From: Hyphomicrobium_A sp963817485
GTDB lineage: Bacteria > Pseudomonadota > Alphaproteobacteria > Rhizobiales > Hyphomicrobiaceae
NCBI GenBank assembly: GCA_963817485.1
Contig: CAWFOR010000026.1
Coordinates: 186,001 to 250,000, forward strand
DNA length: 64,000 bases
Direction: 5' to 3'
In this document: one piece after another, positions 28,435-38,162 of the stretch
Layout of the letters: each line of letters opens with the position of its first letter
Position numbering within the stretch: position 1 is the stretch's first letter
Notes under the pieces: generated by a model
The model's database searches: none
Told to the model about the DNA's origin: nothing
The model's input: the letters and a program-made list of their open reading frames with translations, nothing else
Made by a program: the position numbers and the translations under genes

Positions 28435-29838
28435 TTAGTTCTTCGCCTTTTCCTTGGCGTCCTTGGCGGCGTCGGGCTGGGTGGCCTCGATGCTGGCGCC
28501 GGCGGTCTTGGCGTCCTTGGCGGTGCCGCGCAGGAAGGAGAGAGCGTACTGGAGCTGGGTGTCCTTCTCGGGCTCCTTGGCGACGTAGGCCGACGAACCG
28601 GAGTTCTCCTTGAGCTCCTTCTGCGCCTCTTCGTCGGTCTCCTCCTTGTCGGGGTTCTTCAAGTGCCCGCGCAGGCTCGCCTCGCCGCGCGTCTTCTCGG
28701 CGGCGGCCTTGGCTTTGAGATCCTCGGGCAGCTCCTCCTCGATGAGGATGTCGGGGTCGATGCCCTTCGCCTGGATCGAGCGGTTGGACGGCGTGTAGTA
28801 GCGTGCCGTCGTCAGCCGGATCGCGCCGTTGCTGCCGAGCGGGATGATCGTCTGCACCGAGCCCTTGCCGAACGAGCGCGTGCCGATGACGGTCGCGCGC
28901 TTGTGGTCCTGCAGCGCGCCGGCGACGATCTCGGAGGCCGAAGCGGAGCCGCCGTTGATGAGCACGACGACCTTCTTGCCGTCGGTCTCGTCGCCGGGAT
29001 GCGCCTGCGCCCGCTGCGTCTCCTCATTGTTGCGACCCTTCGTCAGCACGATGGCGCCCTGCTCGAGGAAGTCGTCGGACACCGCGATCGCCTGATCCAG
29101 CAAGCCGCCGGGGTTGTTGCGCAGGTCGATGACGTAACCCTTCAGATCCTTGCCGATCGTCTTCTTGGCTTCATCGATCGCCTTGACGAGGTTGGCGTGG
29201 GTCTGCTCGTTGAAGGTCGTCACCTTGATGTAGGCGACGTCGCCCTCGTTGTGGGCCTTGACCGCGTTGATGCGGATGATGTCGCGCATCACCTTCACGT
29301 CGAAGGGATCGTCAACCCCCTTGCGCACGATCGTCAGCGTGATCGGCGAGTTGACGGGGCCGCGCATCTTCTCGACCGCCTGCTCGAGCGTGAGCCCGAC
29401 GATCTGCTCGTTGTCGAGGTGCGTGATGAGGTCGTTCGCCTGCAGGCCGGCCTTGGCAGCGGGCGTGTCGTCGATAGGTGACACGACCTTGACGACGCCG
29501 TTCTCCATCGTGACCTCGATGCCGAGACCGCCGAACTCACCGCGGGTCTGCACCTGCATGTCGTGGTAGTTCTTCGGGCTGAGGTACGAGGAGTGCGGAT
29601 CGAGCGACGACAGCATGCCGTTGATCGCGCTCTCGATCAGCATCGGATCGTCCGGCTTGTCGACGTAGTCGGAGCGCACGCGCTCCAAGACGTCGCCGAA
29701 GAGATCGAGCTGTCGGTAGAGCTCGGAGTTAGACGAGGTCGCCGAGAACGATCGCGTCACGTTCAGCAGCGTGGTCGCGGCCGCCAGGCCGGTCATGAGC
29801 AGGAACGTCCAAAACGCGAATTCCGTCTTGCGCATCAT
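28435..29838 (-). CDS. ctpA: C-terminal processing peptidase CtpA (S41)
   Basis: Periplasmic carboxyl-terminal protease, 467 residues. An N-terminal signal anchor (TEFAFWTFLLMTGLAAATTLL) is followed by a helical region, a PDZ domain (about 90-175, FGGLGIEVTMENGVVKVVSPI) and the S41 catalytic domain. The catalytic serine is in GGSASASEIVAGAL and the lysine in TRSFGKGSVQT. The C-terminal 100 residues are charged and probably disordered. The ATG at 29838 overlaps the envC stop as ATGA, indicating translational coupling. Family members process or degrade envelope proteins including peptidoglycan hydrolases, which fits the EnvC partner. Confidence 0.93.
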   Translation of the reverse strand: MMRKTEFAFWTFLLMTGLAAATTLLNVTRSFSATSSNSELYRQLDLFGDVLERVRSDYVDKPDDPMLIESAINGMLSSLDPHSSYLSPKNYHDMQVQTRGEFGGLGIEVTMENGVVKVVSPIDDTPAAKAGLQANDLITHLDNEQIVGLTLEQAVEKMRGPVNSPITLTIVRKGVDDPFDVKVMRDIIRINAVKAHNEGDVAYIKVTTFNEQTHANLVKAIDEAKKTIGKDLKGYVIDLRNNPGGLLDQAIAVSDDFLEQGAIVLTKGRNNEETQRAQAHPGDETDGKKVVVLINGGSASASEIVAGALQDHKRATVIGTRSFGKGSVQTIIPLGSNGAIRLTTARYYTPSNRSIQAKGIDPDILIEEELPEDLKAKAAAEKTRGEASLRGHLKNPDKEETDEEAQKELKENSGSSAYVAKEPEKDTQLQYALSFLRGTAKDAKTAGASIEATQPDAAKDAKEKAKN

Positions 29839-31355
29839 CCTTGCACCTTCTGATGACCTTGAACCCACCATGGGTCTGGGTCGATGGGCGTGCCATCCTT
29901 GCGAAATTCAATATATAGGACTGGGGCGCTATTTGTGGCCGCCGGCTGAGCTTGCTGCGTCCAGCCATTCATCGTGCCAACCGGCTCTGCGCCAAGCACA
30001 AACTGTCCCGGTTGTACGTCAATCTGAGATAATCCCGCAAGCAGCACATGATAGCCACCACCCGCGTTGATGATCAAGAGCTGCCCATAGCTGCGAAACT
30101 CGCCAGCGTAAACGATCCAGCCATCACAAGGTGACGTGACTTGGGCGCCCTGCCGGGTTTCGAGCACAAGACCCTTCGATTGTCCGCCGTACTGCGTCTT
30201 TTCGCCGAAGCCCAATACCTGCCGGCCTTGTGCGGGCATAGTGAGGCGGCCCTTGGCGTCTGCAAACGCAATCTCGGGCTTGATGCGGCCCGGACTGCCG
30301 AGCGCCGTCCCGGGAGATAGCTCCACGACGTCGGTCGATTTGCCGGCCGTGGAGGGTGCGGCGGCCGGTAGCTGCGGCTTCGCGTCGGCCGCAGTAGCCG
30401 GCGCCGTGGCGGGCGCGGCGCCCGGCTGCGGCTTGGTGTCAGGTGCAGCCGATGGCGGCGCGGCGGCGGTCTTATCCTTGTTTTCTTTCTCGTAGGCGCC
30501 AAGCCCGGTGTTTTCCTTAACGGCCTGATCGAGCTTCGAGATCAATTCATTGAGATCGGTGACGCTCTCGGAGATCTCGGCCGAGACCATCCGCATGCGC
30601 TTCAGCTCGCCCTGGCGTTCATCGAGCGAGGTCTTCTTGGCGTCGAGCAACCCGGCGAGACGCGTCTTCGCATCGTTGAGCCGCGTGGTCTCCGTGCGCA
30701 ACTGCTCGCTCTGCGCGCGCATCTCCGTCATCACACGCAAAAGCTCGGTGAGGCGGGCGGCGAGCGCGCGGGCCTGATTGCCGAGCTGCGGGAAAGCGGC
30801 GGCGAGCAGCATGGCGCTGCGCACCATCTTGAGCGCGTCCTCCCGCTGTGTGATCAGCACGGGAGGCGGGTTGCGGCCCATGCGCTGCAACGCCGAGAGG
30901 AGCTTCGCGATCTGGTCCTGGCGCTCGTTGAGCGAGCCCCTGAGAATCTTCTCCTGCGCGCCGAGCTCGCCCAGGCGTCCCTCGATGGACGTGAGCTGGC
31001 CCTCACTCTTCTTGACGAGGTCGGCCGTCTCGACGAGGCGCTTGTTGAGCTTCTCACGTTCCGCCGTGATGGCGTCGACGTCGGTTTCGAGCGCCTTGGC
31101 CTTGCTCTTGACGCTCTCGAGCTCGATGCGCCGGCTCTCGAGCTTCTTCTTGGCTTCCTCGGCGGTCGACGCCGTCTCGGCGAACGCACCGCCCGACAGC
31201 AGCATGACGGCAGCCAAGGCTGCGCCGGGGGCCGCGGCGGCGAGCAGGGACTGGGTCCGCTTCGCAAGTCTCGCTCGGTTCAAAGGCGGTCTTTCCCCGA
31301 CGATTTGGCCCCGACGATTTGGCGATGCGGGCAACAGAAGCGACGATTGCGGCAA
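29835..31355 (-). CDS. envC: EnvC-like murein hydrolase activator (LytM/M23 domain)
   Basis: Periplasmic coiled-coil protein of the EnvC family, up to 506 residues. A signal sequence (about 30-59, ending GGAFA) is followed by a long coiled coil (60-290), a Pro/Ala-rich linker (300-345), and a C-terminal LytM domain (about 375-500, VTSPCDGWIVYAGEFRSYGQ, GGGYHVLLAGL). The HxH zinc ligands of active M23 peptidases are not evident, so it is more likely an amidase activator than an enzyme. The true start may be the TTG near 31283 rather than the GTG/ATG-type start at 31355; the signal sequence is the same either way. It forms an operon with ctpA. Confidence 0.85.
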   Translation of the reverse strand: MPQSSLLLPASPNRRGQIVGERPPLNRARLAKRTQSLLAAAAPGAALAAVMLLSGGAFAETASTAEEAKKKLESRRIELESVKSKAKALETDVDAITAEREKLNKRLVETADLVKKSEGQLTSIEGRLGELGAQEKILRGSLNERQDQIAKLLSALQRMGRNPPPVLITQREDALKMVRSAMLLAAAFPQLGNQARALAARLTELLRVMTEMRAQSEQLRTETTRLNDAKTRLAGLLDAKKTSLDERQGELKRMRMVSAEISESVTDLNELISKLDQAVKENTGLGAYEKENKDKTAAAPPSAAPDTKPQPGAAPATAPATAADAKPQLPAAAPSTAGKSTDVVELSPGTALGSPGRIKPEIAFADAKGRLTMPAQGRQVLGFGEKTQYGGQSKGLVLETRQGAQVTSPCDGWIVYAGEFRSYGQLLIINAGGGYHVLLAGLSQIDVQPGQFVLGAEPVGTMNGWTQQAQPAATNSAPVLYIEFRKDGTPIDPDPWWVQGHQKVQG

Positions 31356-31480
31356 TTATGGCGCCGGGCGCCTTGCCAATCCCTTGCGGCGCCGGGACGC
31401 GTGCCGACATGGTTTAGAGATACGGTTTGCGGGGGCCGCGGGAAAGCTCTAAGCAATCATGGAACGGAGATCGAACGCGT

Positions 31481-31672
31481 ATGGAATTCGTCCTTTACCA
31501 CCTTGTCACGGTCGCTGTCGCGGCCGTCGTCATCGTGCTGCTGTTGGGCCTGTGGAACCTCACGCGCGGCAACAACTCGAGCCGCAGCCAGACGCTGATG
31601 CGCTGGCGCGTCGGTCTGCAGGCAGTGGCGATCGTCATCATCATGCTCTTCGTTTTCGTCCACTACCGCTGA
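31481..31672 (+). CDS. Twin-transmembrane protein (HIG1-like)
   Basis: A 63-residue membrane protein with two helices, HLVTVAVAAVVIVLLLGLW and WRVGLQAVAIVIIMLFVFV, joined by a short polar loop NLTRGNNSSRSQTLMR. This is the 'twin transmembrane' HIG1-like type common next to PduO-type adenosyltransferases and etfBA in Hyphomicrobiales. HIG1 proteins are associated with respiratory supercomplexes in other systems; no function is shown here. GGAG lies about 10 bases upstream of ATG 31481. Confidence 0.8.
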   Translation: MEFVLYHLVTVAVAAVVIVLLLGLWNLTRGNNSSRSQTLMRWRVGLQAVAIVIIMLFVFVHYR

Positions 31673-31753
31673 TCGCGAGGGCTTGCCCTTCCGGCATGCG
31701 AGCGCCCCAATTTGCGCTATGCTGGCAGAGCATGACGATCTCATAGGCCGCGC

Positions 31754-32338
31754 ATGGTCGTTCTGAACAAGATCTACACCCGCACCGGCGACGCAGGCAC
31801 GACCGCTCTCGGCAGCGGCGAGCGCGTCCCCAAGCACGCGCTGCGCATTGCCGCCTACGGCACCGTCGACGAGACCAACGCTTCGATCGGCATGGCGCGC
31901 GTGCACCTCGGCAACGCGCTGCCCGGTCTCGACGGCAAGCTCATCCGCATCCAGAACGACCTGTTCGATCTCGGCGCCGACCTCTGCGTGCCCGACGGCG
32001 ACGGCCGCAAGGGAAAGCAGAACCCGCTGCGCGTCAGCGAAGCGCAGGTGCAGCGGCTCGAGGACGAGATCGACGAGATGAACACCGAGCTGCAGCCTCT
32101 GCGCTCCTTCGTGCTGCCGGGCGGCTCGCCGGCTTCCGCCGCGCTGCATGTTGCGCGCACGGTGTGTCGCCGGGCCGAGCGCCTGATGGTCGAGCTTGCG
32201 GCGCAGCCGGGCGAGGTCGTCGCCGAGCCAGCGCTGAAGTACGTGAACCGCCTGTCGGATTTTCTGTTCGTCGCCGGCCGTTACGCCAATGACCGCGGCA
32301 AGAGCGATGTCTTGTGGGTGCCGGGACAGAACCGGTAG
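31754..32338 (+). CDS. Cob(I)alamin adenosyltransferase, PduO type
   Basis: ATP:corrinoid adenosyltransferase making adenosylcobalamin, 194 residues. The N-terminal nucleotide-binding motif is YTRTGDAGTTALGSGERVPK, the middle includes YGTVDETNASIGMARV, and the C-terminal signature is RTVCRRAERLMVEL with YVNRLSDFLFVAGRY. Full-length and intact. Its neighbours, a twin-TM protein and the etfBA/hbd genes, fit a role in methylmalonyl-CoA mutase-linked acyl-CoA metabolism. Confidence 0.94.
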   Translation: MVVLNKIYTRTGDAGTTALGSGERVPKHALRIAAYGTVDETNASIGMARVHLGNALPGLDGKLIRIQNDLFDLGADLCVPDGDGRKGKQNPLRVSEAQVQRLEDEIDEMNTELQPLRSFVLPGGSPASAALHVARTVCRRAERLMVELAAQPGEVVAEPALKYVNRLSDFLFVAGRYANDRGKSDVLWVPGQNR

Positions 32339-32370
32339 CGGTCAGTAATCTAGAGCGCAGCAGGGCCCCA

Positions 32371-33076
32371 GTGTTCATCCCCCTCCGCGACGACAACGCG
32401 CTGAAATCGATCCGCTATCAGTACGTCACGATCTCCCTCATCGCCGTCAACGTGCTCGTCTACATCTTCGAGGTCTCGGGGCTCGACGACGGCGCGATCC
32501 GCAGCTTCGGGGTCACGCCGCGCGCGCTGATGGCCGGCAGTCTGTTCTCGACGCCGCTGCCCGACCGCGGAGGATAGCGTCCCCATTGTCGAGGGCGCGA
32601 CGCTGCTCACCTACATGTTCTTCCACGCCGACATCTTCCACCTGCTCGGCAACATGCTTTTTCTGTGGGTATTCGGCGACAACGTCGAGGACGCCATGGG
32701 ACACGCCAAGTTTCTCTTTTTCTACCTCGCGTGCGGCGTGTTCGCGGGCCTTTTCCACGCGTGGATGGTTCCGGACTCCGACCTGCCGCTGATCGGCGCC
32801 AGCGGTGCCGTCGCCGGCGTGATTGCGGCCTACCTCATGCTGCACCCCCGCGTCGGGGTGTGGATATTGGCCTTCAAGTTCATCCCCCTGCGCATCTCGG
32901 CCGGGCTCGTGCTCGGCCTGTGGATCGTGCTGCAGATCGTGATGGTGGCCGTATCGGACGCCGGCCCCACCGCTTGGTGGGCTCATATCGGCGGGCTTCT
33001 CGCCGGGGCGGCGCTGATCCTGGTGCTGCGTCGCCCGGGCGTGCCGCTGTTCGACAAGGGCACGCGGCTCGCCTGA
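32371..33076 (+). CDS. Rhomboid-family intramembrane serine protease (frame disrupted)
   Basis: Polytopic membrane protein of the rhomboid family, about 235 residues when frames are joined. It starts with GTG 32371 (VFIPLRDDNALKSIRYQYVT), the family N-terminus in this order. Conserved HADIFHLLGNMLFLWVFG leads to the catalytic serine in GASGAVAGV and the histidine in WWAHIGGLLAG. One +1-equivalent frame change near 32568-32571 joins the N-terminal fragment to DSVPIVEGATLLTYMFFH. Both catalytic residues are present, so it should be active if the break is an artefact. Confidence 0.87.
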
Positions 33077-33147
33077 GCCATGCAGGGGCTTGGTGAGCCG
33101 GCCTTACATGCGCACATTTGCCGGACAGGGTTAACCGGCGGCGCCAA

Positions 33148-33176
33148 TTGACTTGCCCCGGCCGCACTCGTACGTT
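33148..33176 (+). promoter_or_regulatory. Candidate sigma-70 promoter for etfBA-hbd
   Basis: TTGACT at 33148-33153, a 17-base spacer and TACGTT at 33171-33176, about 135 bases upstream of etfB in the otherwise non-coding gap 33077-33310. The -35 is near-consensus but the -10 matches only about half, so this is tentative. Confidence 0.35.
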
Positions 33177-33310
33177 GCCTTCGCACTTGCGAATAGGCAA
33201 TAAGCGCTGCGACCTGGGGCTTTTCGCGCGGAAATGGCGACGATTCATCGCGCTGCACAACCGCTCCAGTCCGGGTCAGCATAGCGCCGCGCGGTCGGGA
33301 GCAGGACGGC

Positions 33311-34066
33311 ATGAAGGTGTTGGTGCCGGTCAAGCGGGTCGTCGATTACAACGTCAAGATTCGGGTGAAGCCCGACGGATCGGGAATCGACCTCGCCAAC
33401 GTCAAGATGTCGATGAACCCCTTCGACGAGATCGCCGTCGAGGAGGCGGTGCGTTTGAAGGAGAAGGGTACGGCGACCGAGATCGTCGTCGTCTCCGTCG
33501 GGCCGCCGAAGGCGCAGGAGACGATCCGCGCCGCGCAAGCGATCGGCGCCGACCGCGGCATCCTCGTCGAGACGCCGGAGGGCGCGATCGTAGAGCCGCT
33601 CGCCGTCGCCAAGCTCCTGAAGGCCATCGTCGACGCGGAGAAGCCCGAGCTCGTCATCCTCGGCAAGCAGGCGATCGACGACGACTGCAATCAGACCGGA
33701 CAGATGCTGGCAGCTCTTCTCGGCTGGCCGCAGGGCACCTTCGCCTCCAAACTCGCGATTGAGAGCGGCAGCATCTCGGTTACGCGCGAGGTCGACGGCG
33801 GCCTCGAGACGGTGCAGCTCAAGATGCCTGCAGTGGTGACCACCGACCTGCGCCTCAACGAGCCGCGCTACCCATCGCTCCCGAACATCATGAAGGCGAA
33901 GAAGAAGCCCCTCGACGTGAAGAAGCCCGCGGACCTCGGCGTCGACATCGCGCCGCGGCTCAAGGTTTTGAAGATCGCCGAGCCCGCGAGCCGCAAGGCC
34001 GGCGTCAAGGTTGGCAGCGTCGCCGAGCTCGTCGCCAAGCTCAAGACCGAAGCCGGGGTGCTCTGA
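33311..34066 (+). CDS. etfB: Electron transfer flavoprotein beta subunit
   Basis: AMP-binding beta subunit of ETF, 251 residues, which carries electrons from acyl-CoA and other dehydrogenases to ETF:ubiquinone oxidoreductase. It starts MKVLVPVKRVVDYNVKIRVK and has NPFDEIAVEEAVRLKEKG, GKQAIDDDCNQTGQM and the recognition-loop signature LRLNEPRYPSLPNIMKAKKKP. Two bases separate its stop from etfA. Confidence 0.97.
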   Translation: MKVLVPVKRVVDYNVKIRVKPDGSGIDLANVKMSMNPFDEIAVEEAVRLKEKGTATEIVVVSVGPPKAQETIRAAQAIGADRGILVETPEGAIVEPLAVAKLLKAIVDAEKPELVILGKQAIDDDCNQTGQMLAALLGWPQGTFASKLAIESGSISVTREVDGGLETVQLKMPAVVTTDLRLNEPRYPSLPNIMKAKKKPLDVKKPADLGVDIAPRLKVLKIAEPASRKAGVKVGSVAELVAKLKTEAGVL

Positions 34067-34068
34067 CG

Positions 34069-35010
34069 ATGGCGATCCTTCTGCTGGCGGAGCACACCAA
34101 TGGCGCGCTGAACCCGGCGACGGGCAAGGCGCTCTCGGCAGCCGCAGCGCTGGGCGACACGATCGACGTGCTTGTCGCGGGCTCCGGCGCCAAGCCGGCG
34201 GCCGAGGCCGCCGCCAAGCTCACGGGCATCGGCAAGGTTTTGCTCGCCGATGCCCCTCAGTTCGAGCATGGGCTCGCGGAAGAGGTGGCGGCGCTCATCG
34301 TGCCGCTGATGGCCAATTACGATGCGCTCGTCGCACCGGCGACGTCGTCGGGCAAGAACATCGCCCCGCGTGTCGCCGCTGCGCTCGATGTGATGCAGAT
34401 CTCCGATATCACCAAGGTTTTGTCGAAGGACACCTTCGAACGGCCGATCTACGCCGGCAACGCCATCCAGACCGTGCAGTCGTCGGACGGCAAGAAGGTC
34501 ATCACGGTGCGCATCGCGGCGTTTCCGTCCGCACCCGAGGGCGGATCGGCCGCGGTCGAGACCATTGTCGCCCCCGCTCCCGTCGGGCTTTCAAAGTTCT
34601 CGAAGGCGGAACTCACGACCTCGGACCGGCCCGAGCTTGCTTCCGCGCGCATCATCGTGTCCGGCGGCCGCGGCCTGCAGTCGGGTGAGAACTTCAAGAA
34701 GCTGCTCGAGCCTGTCGCCGACGCGCTCGGCGCCGCGGTCGGGGCTTCGCGCGCCGCGGTCGATGCGGGCTACGTGCCCAACGACATGCAGGTGGGCCAG
34801 ACCGGCAAGGTGGTCGCGCCCGACCTCTACATGGCGGTCGGCATCTCCGGCGCGATCCAGCATCTCGCCGGCATGAAGGATTCAAAGATCATCGTCGCGA
34901 TCAACAAGGACAGCGAGGCGCCGATCTTTCAGGTCGCGGACTACGGACTCGTCGCCGATCTTTTTCAGGCGCTGCCGGAGCTAGAGGCGGAGTTGAAGAA
35001 GAGCGGCTGA
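34069..35010 (+). CDS. etfA: Electron transfer flavoprotein alpha subunit
   Basis: FAD-binding alpha subunit of ETF, 313 residues. The N-terminal domain includes LLLAEHTNGALNPATGKALS and VAPATSSGKNIAPRVAAAL. The C-terminal FAD domain carries IIVSGGRGLQSGENF, VGQTGKVVAPDLYMAVGISG and IVAINKDSEAPIFQVADYG, all standard. Translated from the same transcript as etfB. Confidence 0.97.
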   Translation: MAILLLAEHTNGALNPATGKALSAAAALGDTIDVLVAGSGAKPAAEAAAKLTGIGKVLLADAPQFEHGLAEEVAALIVPLMANYDALVAPATSSGKNIAPRVAAALDVMQISDITKVLSKDTFERPIYAGNAIQTVQSSDGKKVITVRIAAFPSAPEGGSAAVETIVAPAPVGLSKFSKAELTTSDRPELASARIIVSGGRGLQSGENFKKLLEPVADALGAAVGASRAAVDAGYVPNDMQVGQTGKVVAPDLYMAVGISGAIQHLAGMKDSKIIVAINKDSEAPIFQVADYGLVADLFQALPELEAELKKSG

Positions 35011-35058
35011 GTAGAGCGGGGAAAAAATAATAGCTCGGGGACAGAAGGACGTGCGGTC

Positions 35059-35988
<930 letters not shown>

Positions 35989-35993
35989 GGGGC

Positions 35994-36692
35994 TTATTTG
36001 CCGTATTCGTCGTGCCGGCGAACCCAGTACGGGCCGCGGCCATTTTCGTCGCGTCCCTTCGGGACCAGGTCCAGGTAGTTATAGTCCGTGCTCAGCAGAT
36101 CGATGCCGCGGGCGTAGGCGGAATAGGTGTGAAAGGAATTCCCGGCGTCATCCTTGAAGAAGATGCTGATGCCTTCACGTTCGGAGGCTTCTGGATCCTG
36201 ACGTTTGAAATTGTATATCGCGCGTTTTGCGTCGATTTCGTCCGGCGTGAACGAGACGTGATAGTCGAAGTTGAAATCGGACCCGTGTGAGGAGAACCAA
36301 TCGAAGGTCCAGCCCATGCGTTTCCGGTAGGCAGCGAGCTTTGCGTAGGGTGCCCGGGAGACAGCGATCATCGTTACGTCACGCTGATTGAGATGCACGA
36401 TTATCGAATTGAAGTTGTCAGCCCAGCGTGAACAGTGCGGACAGCCCGCGTTCCAGTCCGGCCCGAACATGAAATGGTAGACGACGAGCTGGCTGCGGCC
36501 ATCGAACAGCTCGGCAAGCGTCCGTTTGCCGTCAGCACCCTCGAATACGTAGCTCTTATCTACTTTGGTCCAGGGCAGCTCACGCCGCAGCCGGCTCAGT
36601 TCATCGCGTGCCCTCGTGAACTCCTTCTCCTGGAGAAGAAGCGCCTCGCGTGCGCGCAGCCATTCCGATTGTGAAACGACCTTATGCTGCAT
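35994..36692 (-). CDS. DUF899 thioredoxin-like protein
   Basis: A 232-residue protein of the DUF899 family with a thioredoxin-like fold. The redox-type motif CPHC is at C84-C87 (NAGCPHCSRWADNF), preceded by VVYHFMFGPDW and followed by VSRAPYAKLAAYRKRMGW, the family core. The N-terminal helix WLRAREALLLQEKEFTRARDELSRLRR is typical. The stop lies 5 bases from the convergent hbd gene. It forms a minus-strand run with GST, SRPBCC and ArsR-like genes, a grouping frequent in soil alphaproteobacteria. Biochemical function unknown. Confidence 0.87.
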   Translation of the reverse strand: MQHKVVSQSEWLRAREALLLQEKEFTRARDELSRLRRELPWTKVDKSYVFEGADGKRTLAELFDGRSQLVVYHFMFGPDWNAGCPHCSRWADNFNSIIVHLNQRDVTMIAVSRAPYAKLAAYRKRMGWTFDWFSSHGSDFNFDYHVSFTPDEIDAKRAIYNFKRQDPEASEREGISIFFKDDAGNSFHTYSAYARGIDLLSTDYNYLDLVPKGRDENGRGPYWVRRHDEYGK

Positions 36693-36710
36693 GACGCTCC
36701 CCCCTGCGGA

Positions 36711-37349
36711 TCAGGCCGCAACGGCCGGGCGCGGCGGTGGAGCGGTCTCCGCCCAGCAGGGCAGCGCCGACAGCCGCTCGAACCAGCGGGCAACGTTCTT
36801 GTAGGCGGCAACCGGCAGCTTGGCCTCGTTGGCGTAGAACAGATACGAGCCGACGGTGAAGTCCGCGAGCGTGGGGCCGGATCCCACAAGCCACTCGCGT
36901 TTGGCGAGATGCTGGTCGAGGACGGACGCCTCCTTGTTGAAGGCCTCCGTCGCCTTCGATACGACGGCCGCATCGGGGCCGCCGAGGCCGAAGATGCCCT
37001 TGACCAGGTTCTGGAAGGTGAGCGGCACGCAGGCGTCGCTGCCCCAATGCGCACTCTGCCAGTTCTGCCAGCGCATGATGTCGGCGCGCGTGCGCGGGTC
37101 GTCGGGCCACAGCGTGTTGGGCGTCTTGCTGGCGAGGTACTGCAGAATCGCGTCGGACTCCCACAGCACGAAATCGCCGTCGACAAGCGTCGGCGTGCGA
37201 CCGGCGGGATTGAGCGCGAGATATTGCGGCGTACGGTTCTCGCCCTTGAAGGCATCGAGCTGTTGGTATTCCAGCGGAATGCCGAGGTGGGCCGCTACCG
37301 CCCGTACCTTCCAGGTTCGCGGAGAGGCGGAAAATCCATAGAGCTTCAT
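36711..37349 (-). CDS. Glutathione S-transferase family protein
   Basis: A 212-residue cytosolic GST. The thioredoxin-like N-terminal domain begins MKLYGFSASPRTWKVRAVAAHLG, with the glutathione-binding loop NPAGRTPTLVDGDFVLWESDAILQYL. The C-terminal helical domain has GSGPTLADFTVGSYL. The Ser in GFSASPRTWKV occupies the usual activating position. The substrate is unknown. It lies 18 bases upstream of the DUF899 gene, in the same operon. Confidence 0.9.
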   Translation of the reverse strand: MKLYGFSASPRTWKVRAVAAHLGIPLEYQQLDAFKGENRTPQYLALNPAGRTPTLVDGDFVLWESDAILQYLASKTPNTLWPDDPRTRADIMRWQNWQSAHWGSDACVPLTFQNLVKGIFGLGGPDAAVVSKATEAFNKEASVLDQHLAKREWLVGSGPTLADFTVGSYLFYANEAKLPVAAYKNVARWFERLSALPCWAETAPPPRPAVAA

Positions 37350-37382
37350 GACAATCTCCTCTGCCTATCGTGTCGACTGATC

Positions 37383-37826
37383 TTATCGGGAAAGGTATGT
37401 CCCCAACCGCTCCATCGTCCCGTCCCAGCCGTGCTGGTGGCGGTCGCGGGCAGCCTCGTCGAAGAAGTGCTCGTGCGTGAGCGTCATGTCGGTGCCGCCC
37501 CCGGCGCTCTTCATTTGCACCGTGACCACCGATTCCCGCTCCGGCGTGCTCTCCCACGCCCAGGTGAAGACGAGCTTCTCGTTGGGAACGATCTCGCGAT
37601 AGACGCCGCCGACGCGGTGCTGCTCGCCGCTCGGCATCTGCATGACGATACGGTAGCGGCCACCAACCTTGAGATCGGTTTCCGAGACGAGGATCTGACT
37701 ATCGTTGCTGGGTCCGAACCACTGCTTCAGCGCTTGCGGGTCCGTCCACGCGCGGAAGACTTTTTCGACCGGGACGGCGTAGTGGCGTTTGAACCTGAGG
37801 CTCGGCTTTTCGAGGGTTGCTGCCAT
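37383..37826 (-). CDS. SRPBCC/AHSA1-domain protein
   Basis: A 147-residue START-like (AHSA1) protein. It begins MAATLEKPSLRFKRHYAVPVEKVFRAWTDP and has LKQWFGPS, GGRYRIVMQMPSGEQHRVGGVYREIVP and LTHEHFFDEAARDRHQHGWDG, the family signature. Such proteins are nearly always encoded directly after an ArsR-type regulator, as here. The ligand is unknown. Its start lies inside the 3' end of the regulator gene in another frame. Confidence 0.9.
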   Translation of the reverse strand: MAATLEKPSLRFKRHYAVPVEKVFRAWTDPQALKQWFGPSNDSQILVSETDLKVGGRYRIVMQMPSGEQHRVGGVYREIVPNEKLVFTWAWESTPERESVVTVQMKSAGGGTDMTLTHEHFFDEAARDRHQHGWDGTMERLGTYLSR

Positions 37827-38155
37827 GTGTCACTCTCCAAATAGCGGCCCAGTGCATCGAGCCGCTCGGTCCAGAACTTCTCGTAGCGATGGAGCCACTG
37901 CGTGGCTTCCTCCAGCGGCGCGGCGCTGAGCCGGCAGCGCACGCTGCGGCCTGTCTTGTCGCGCGTCAGGAGGCCGGCGTCGGCGAGCACGCCGATGTGC
38001 TTCATGATGTTGGGCAGCGAGACGGGAAACGGCTTGGCGAGCTCGCTGACGGTCAGCTCCGGGGTTTCCGACAGCCGCAGCAGGATCGCGCGTCGCGTTG
38101 CGTCCGCCAGCGCCGAGAATGTGCGATCGAGCTTTGCCGGTTGATAGCTAACCAT
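37727..38155 (-). CDS. ArsR-family transcriptional regulator
   Basis: A 142-residue winged-helix regulator. It starts MVSYQPAKLDRTFSALADATRRAILLRL and contains the recognition region LTVSELAKPFPVSLPNIMKHIGVLADAGLL, then GRSVRCRLSAAPLEEATQWL. No cysteine metal site is visible, so it is the non-metal type that pairs with SRPBCC proteins. Its 3' end overlaps the SRPBCC gene by 100 bases; the last 30 residues (SKSRASGSNATTPSRSKKS) look like frame-shadow sequence, so the natural stop could be earlier or the overlap could be real. A palindrome covers the start codon. Confidence 0.88.
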   Translation of the reverse strand: MVSYQPAKLDRTFSALADATRRAILLRLSETPELTVSELAKPFPVSLPNIMKHIGVLADAGLLTRDKTGRSVRCRLSAAPLEEATQWLHRYEKFWTERLDALGRYLESDTWQQPSKSRASGSNATTPSRSKKSSARGRTRKR

Positions 38156-38162
38156 ATGGTTA
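38149..38162. promoter_or_regulatory. Palindromic operator over the arsR-type start codon
   Basis: Perfect 14-bp palindrome TAACCATATGGTTA spanning the ATG of the regulator. The size and position fit an ArsR-type dimer site for autorepression. The flanks are TA-rich compared with surrounding coding DNA. Confidence 0.6.

Noticed and set aside
28375..29481. Plus-strand frame opposite ctpA
   Set aside because: Gly/Leu/Val shadow; the catalytic Ser/Lys and PDZ motifs are on the minus strand.
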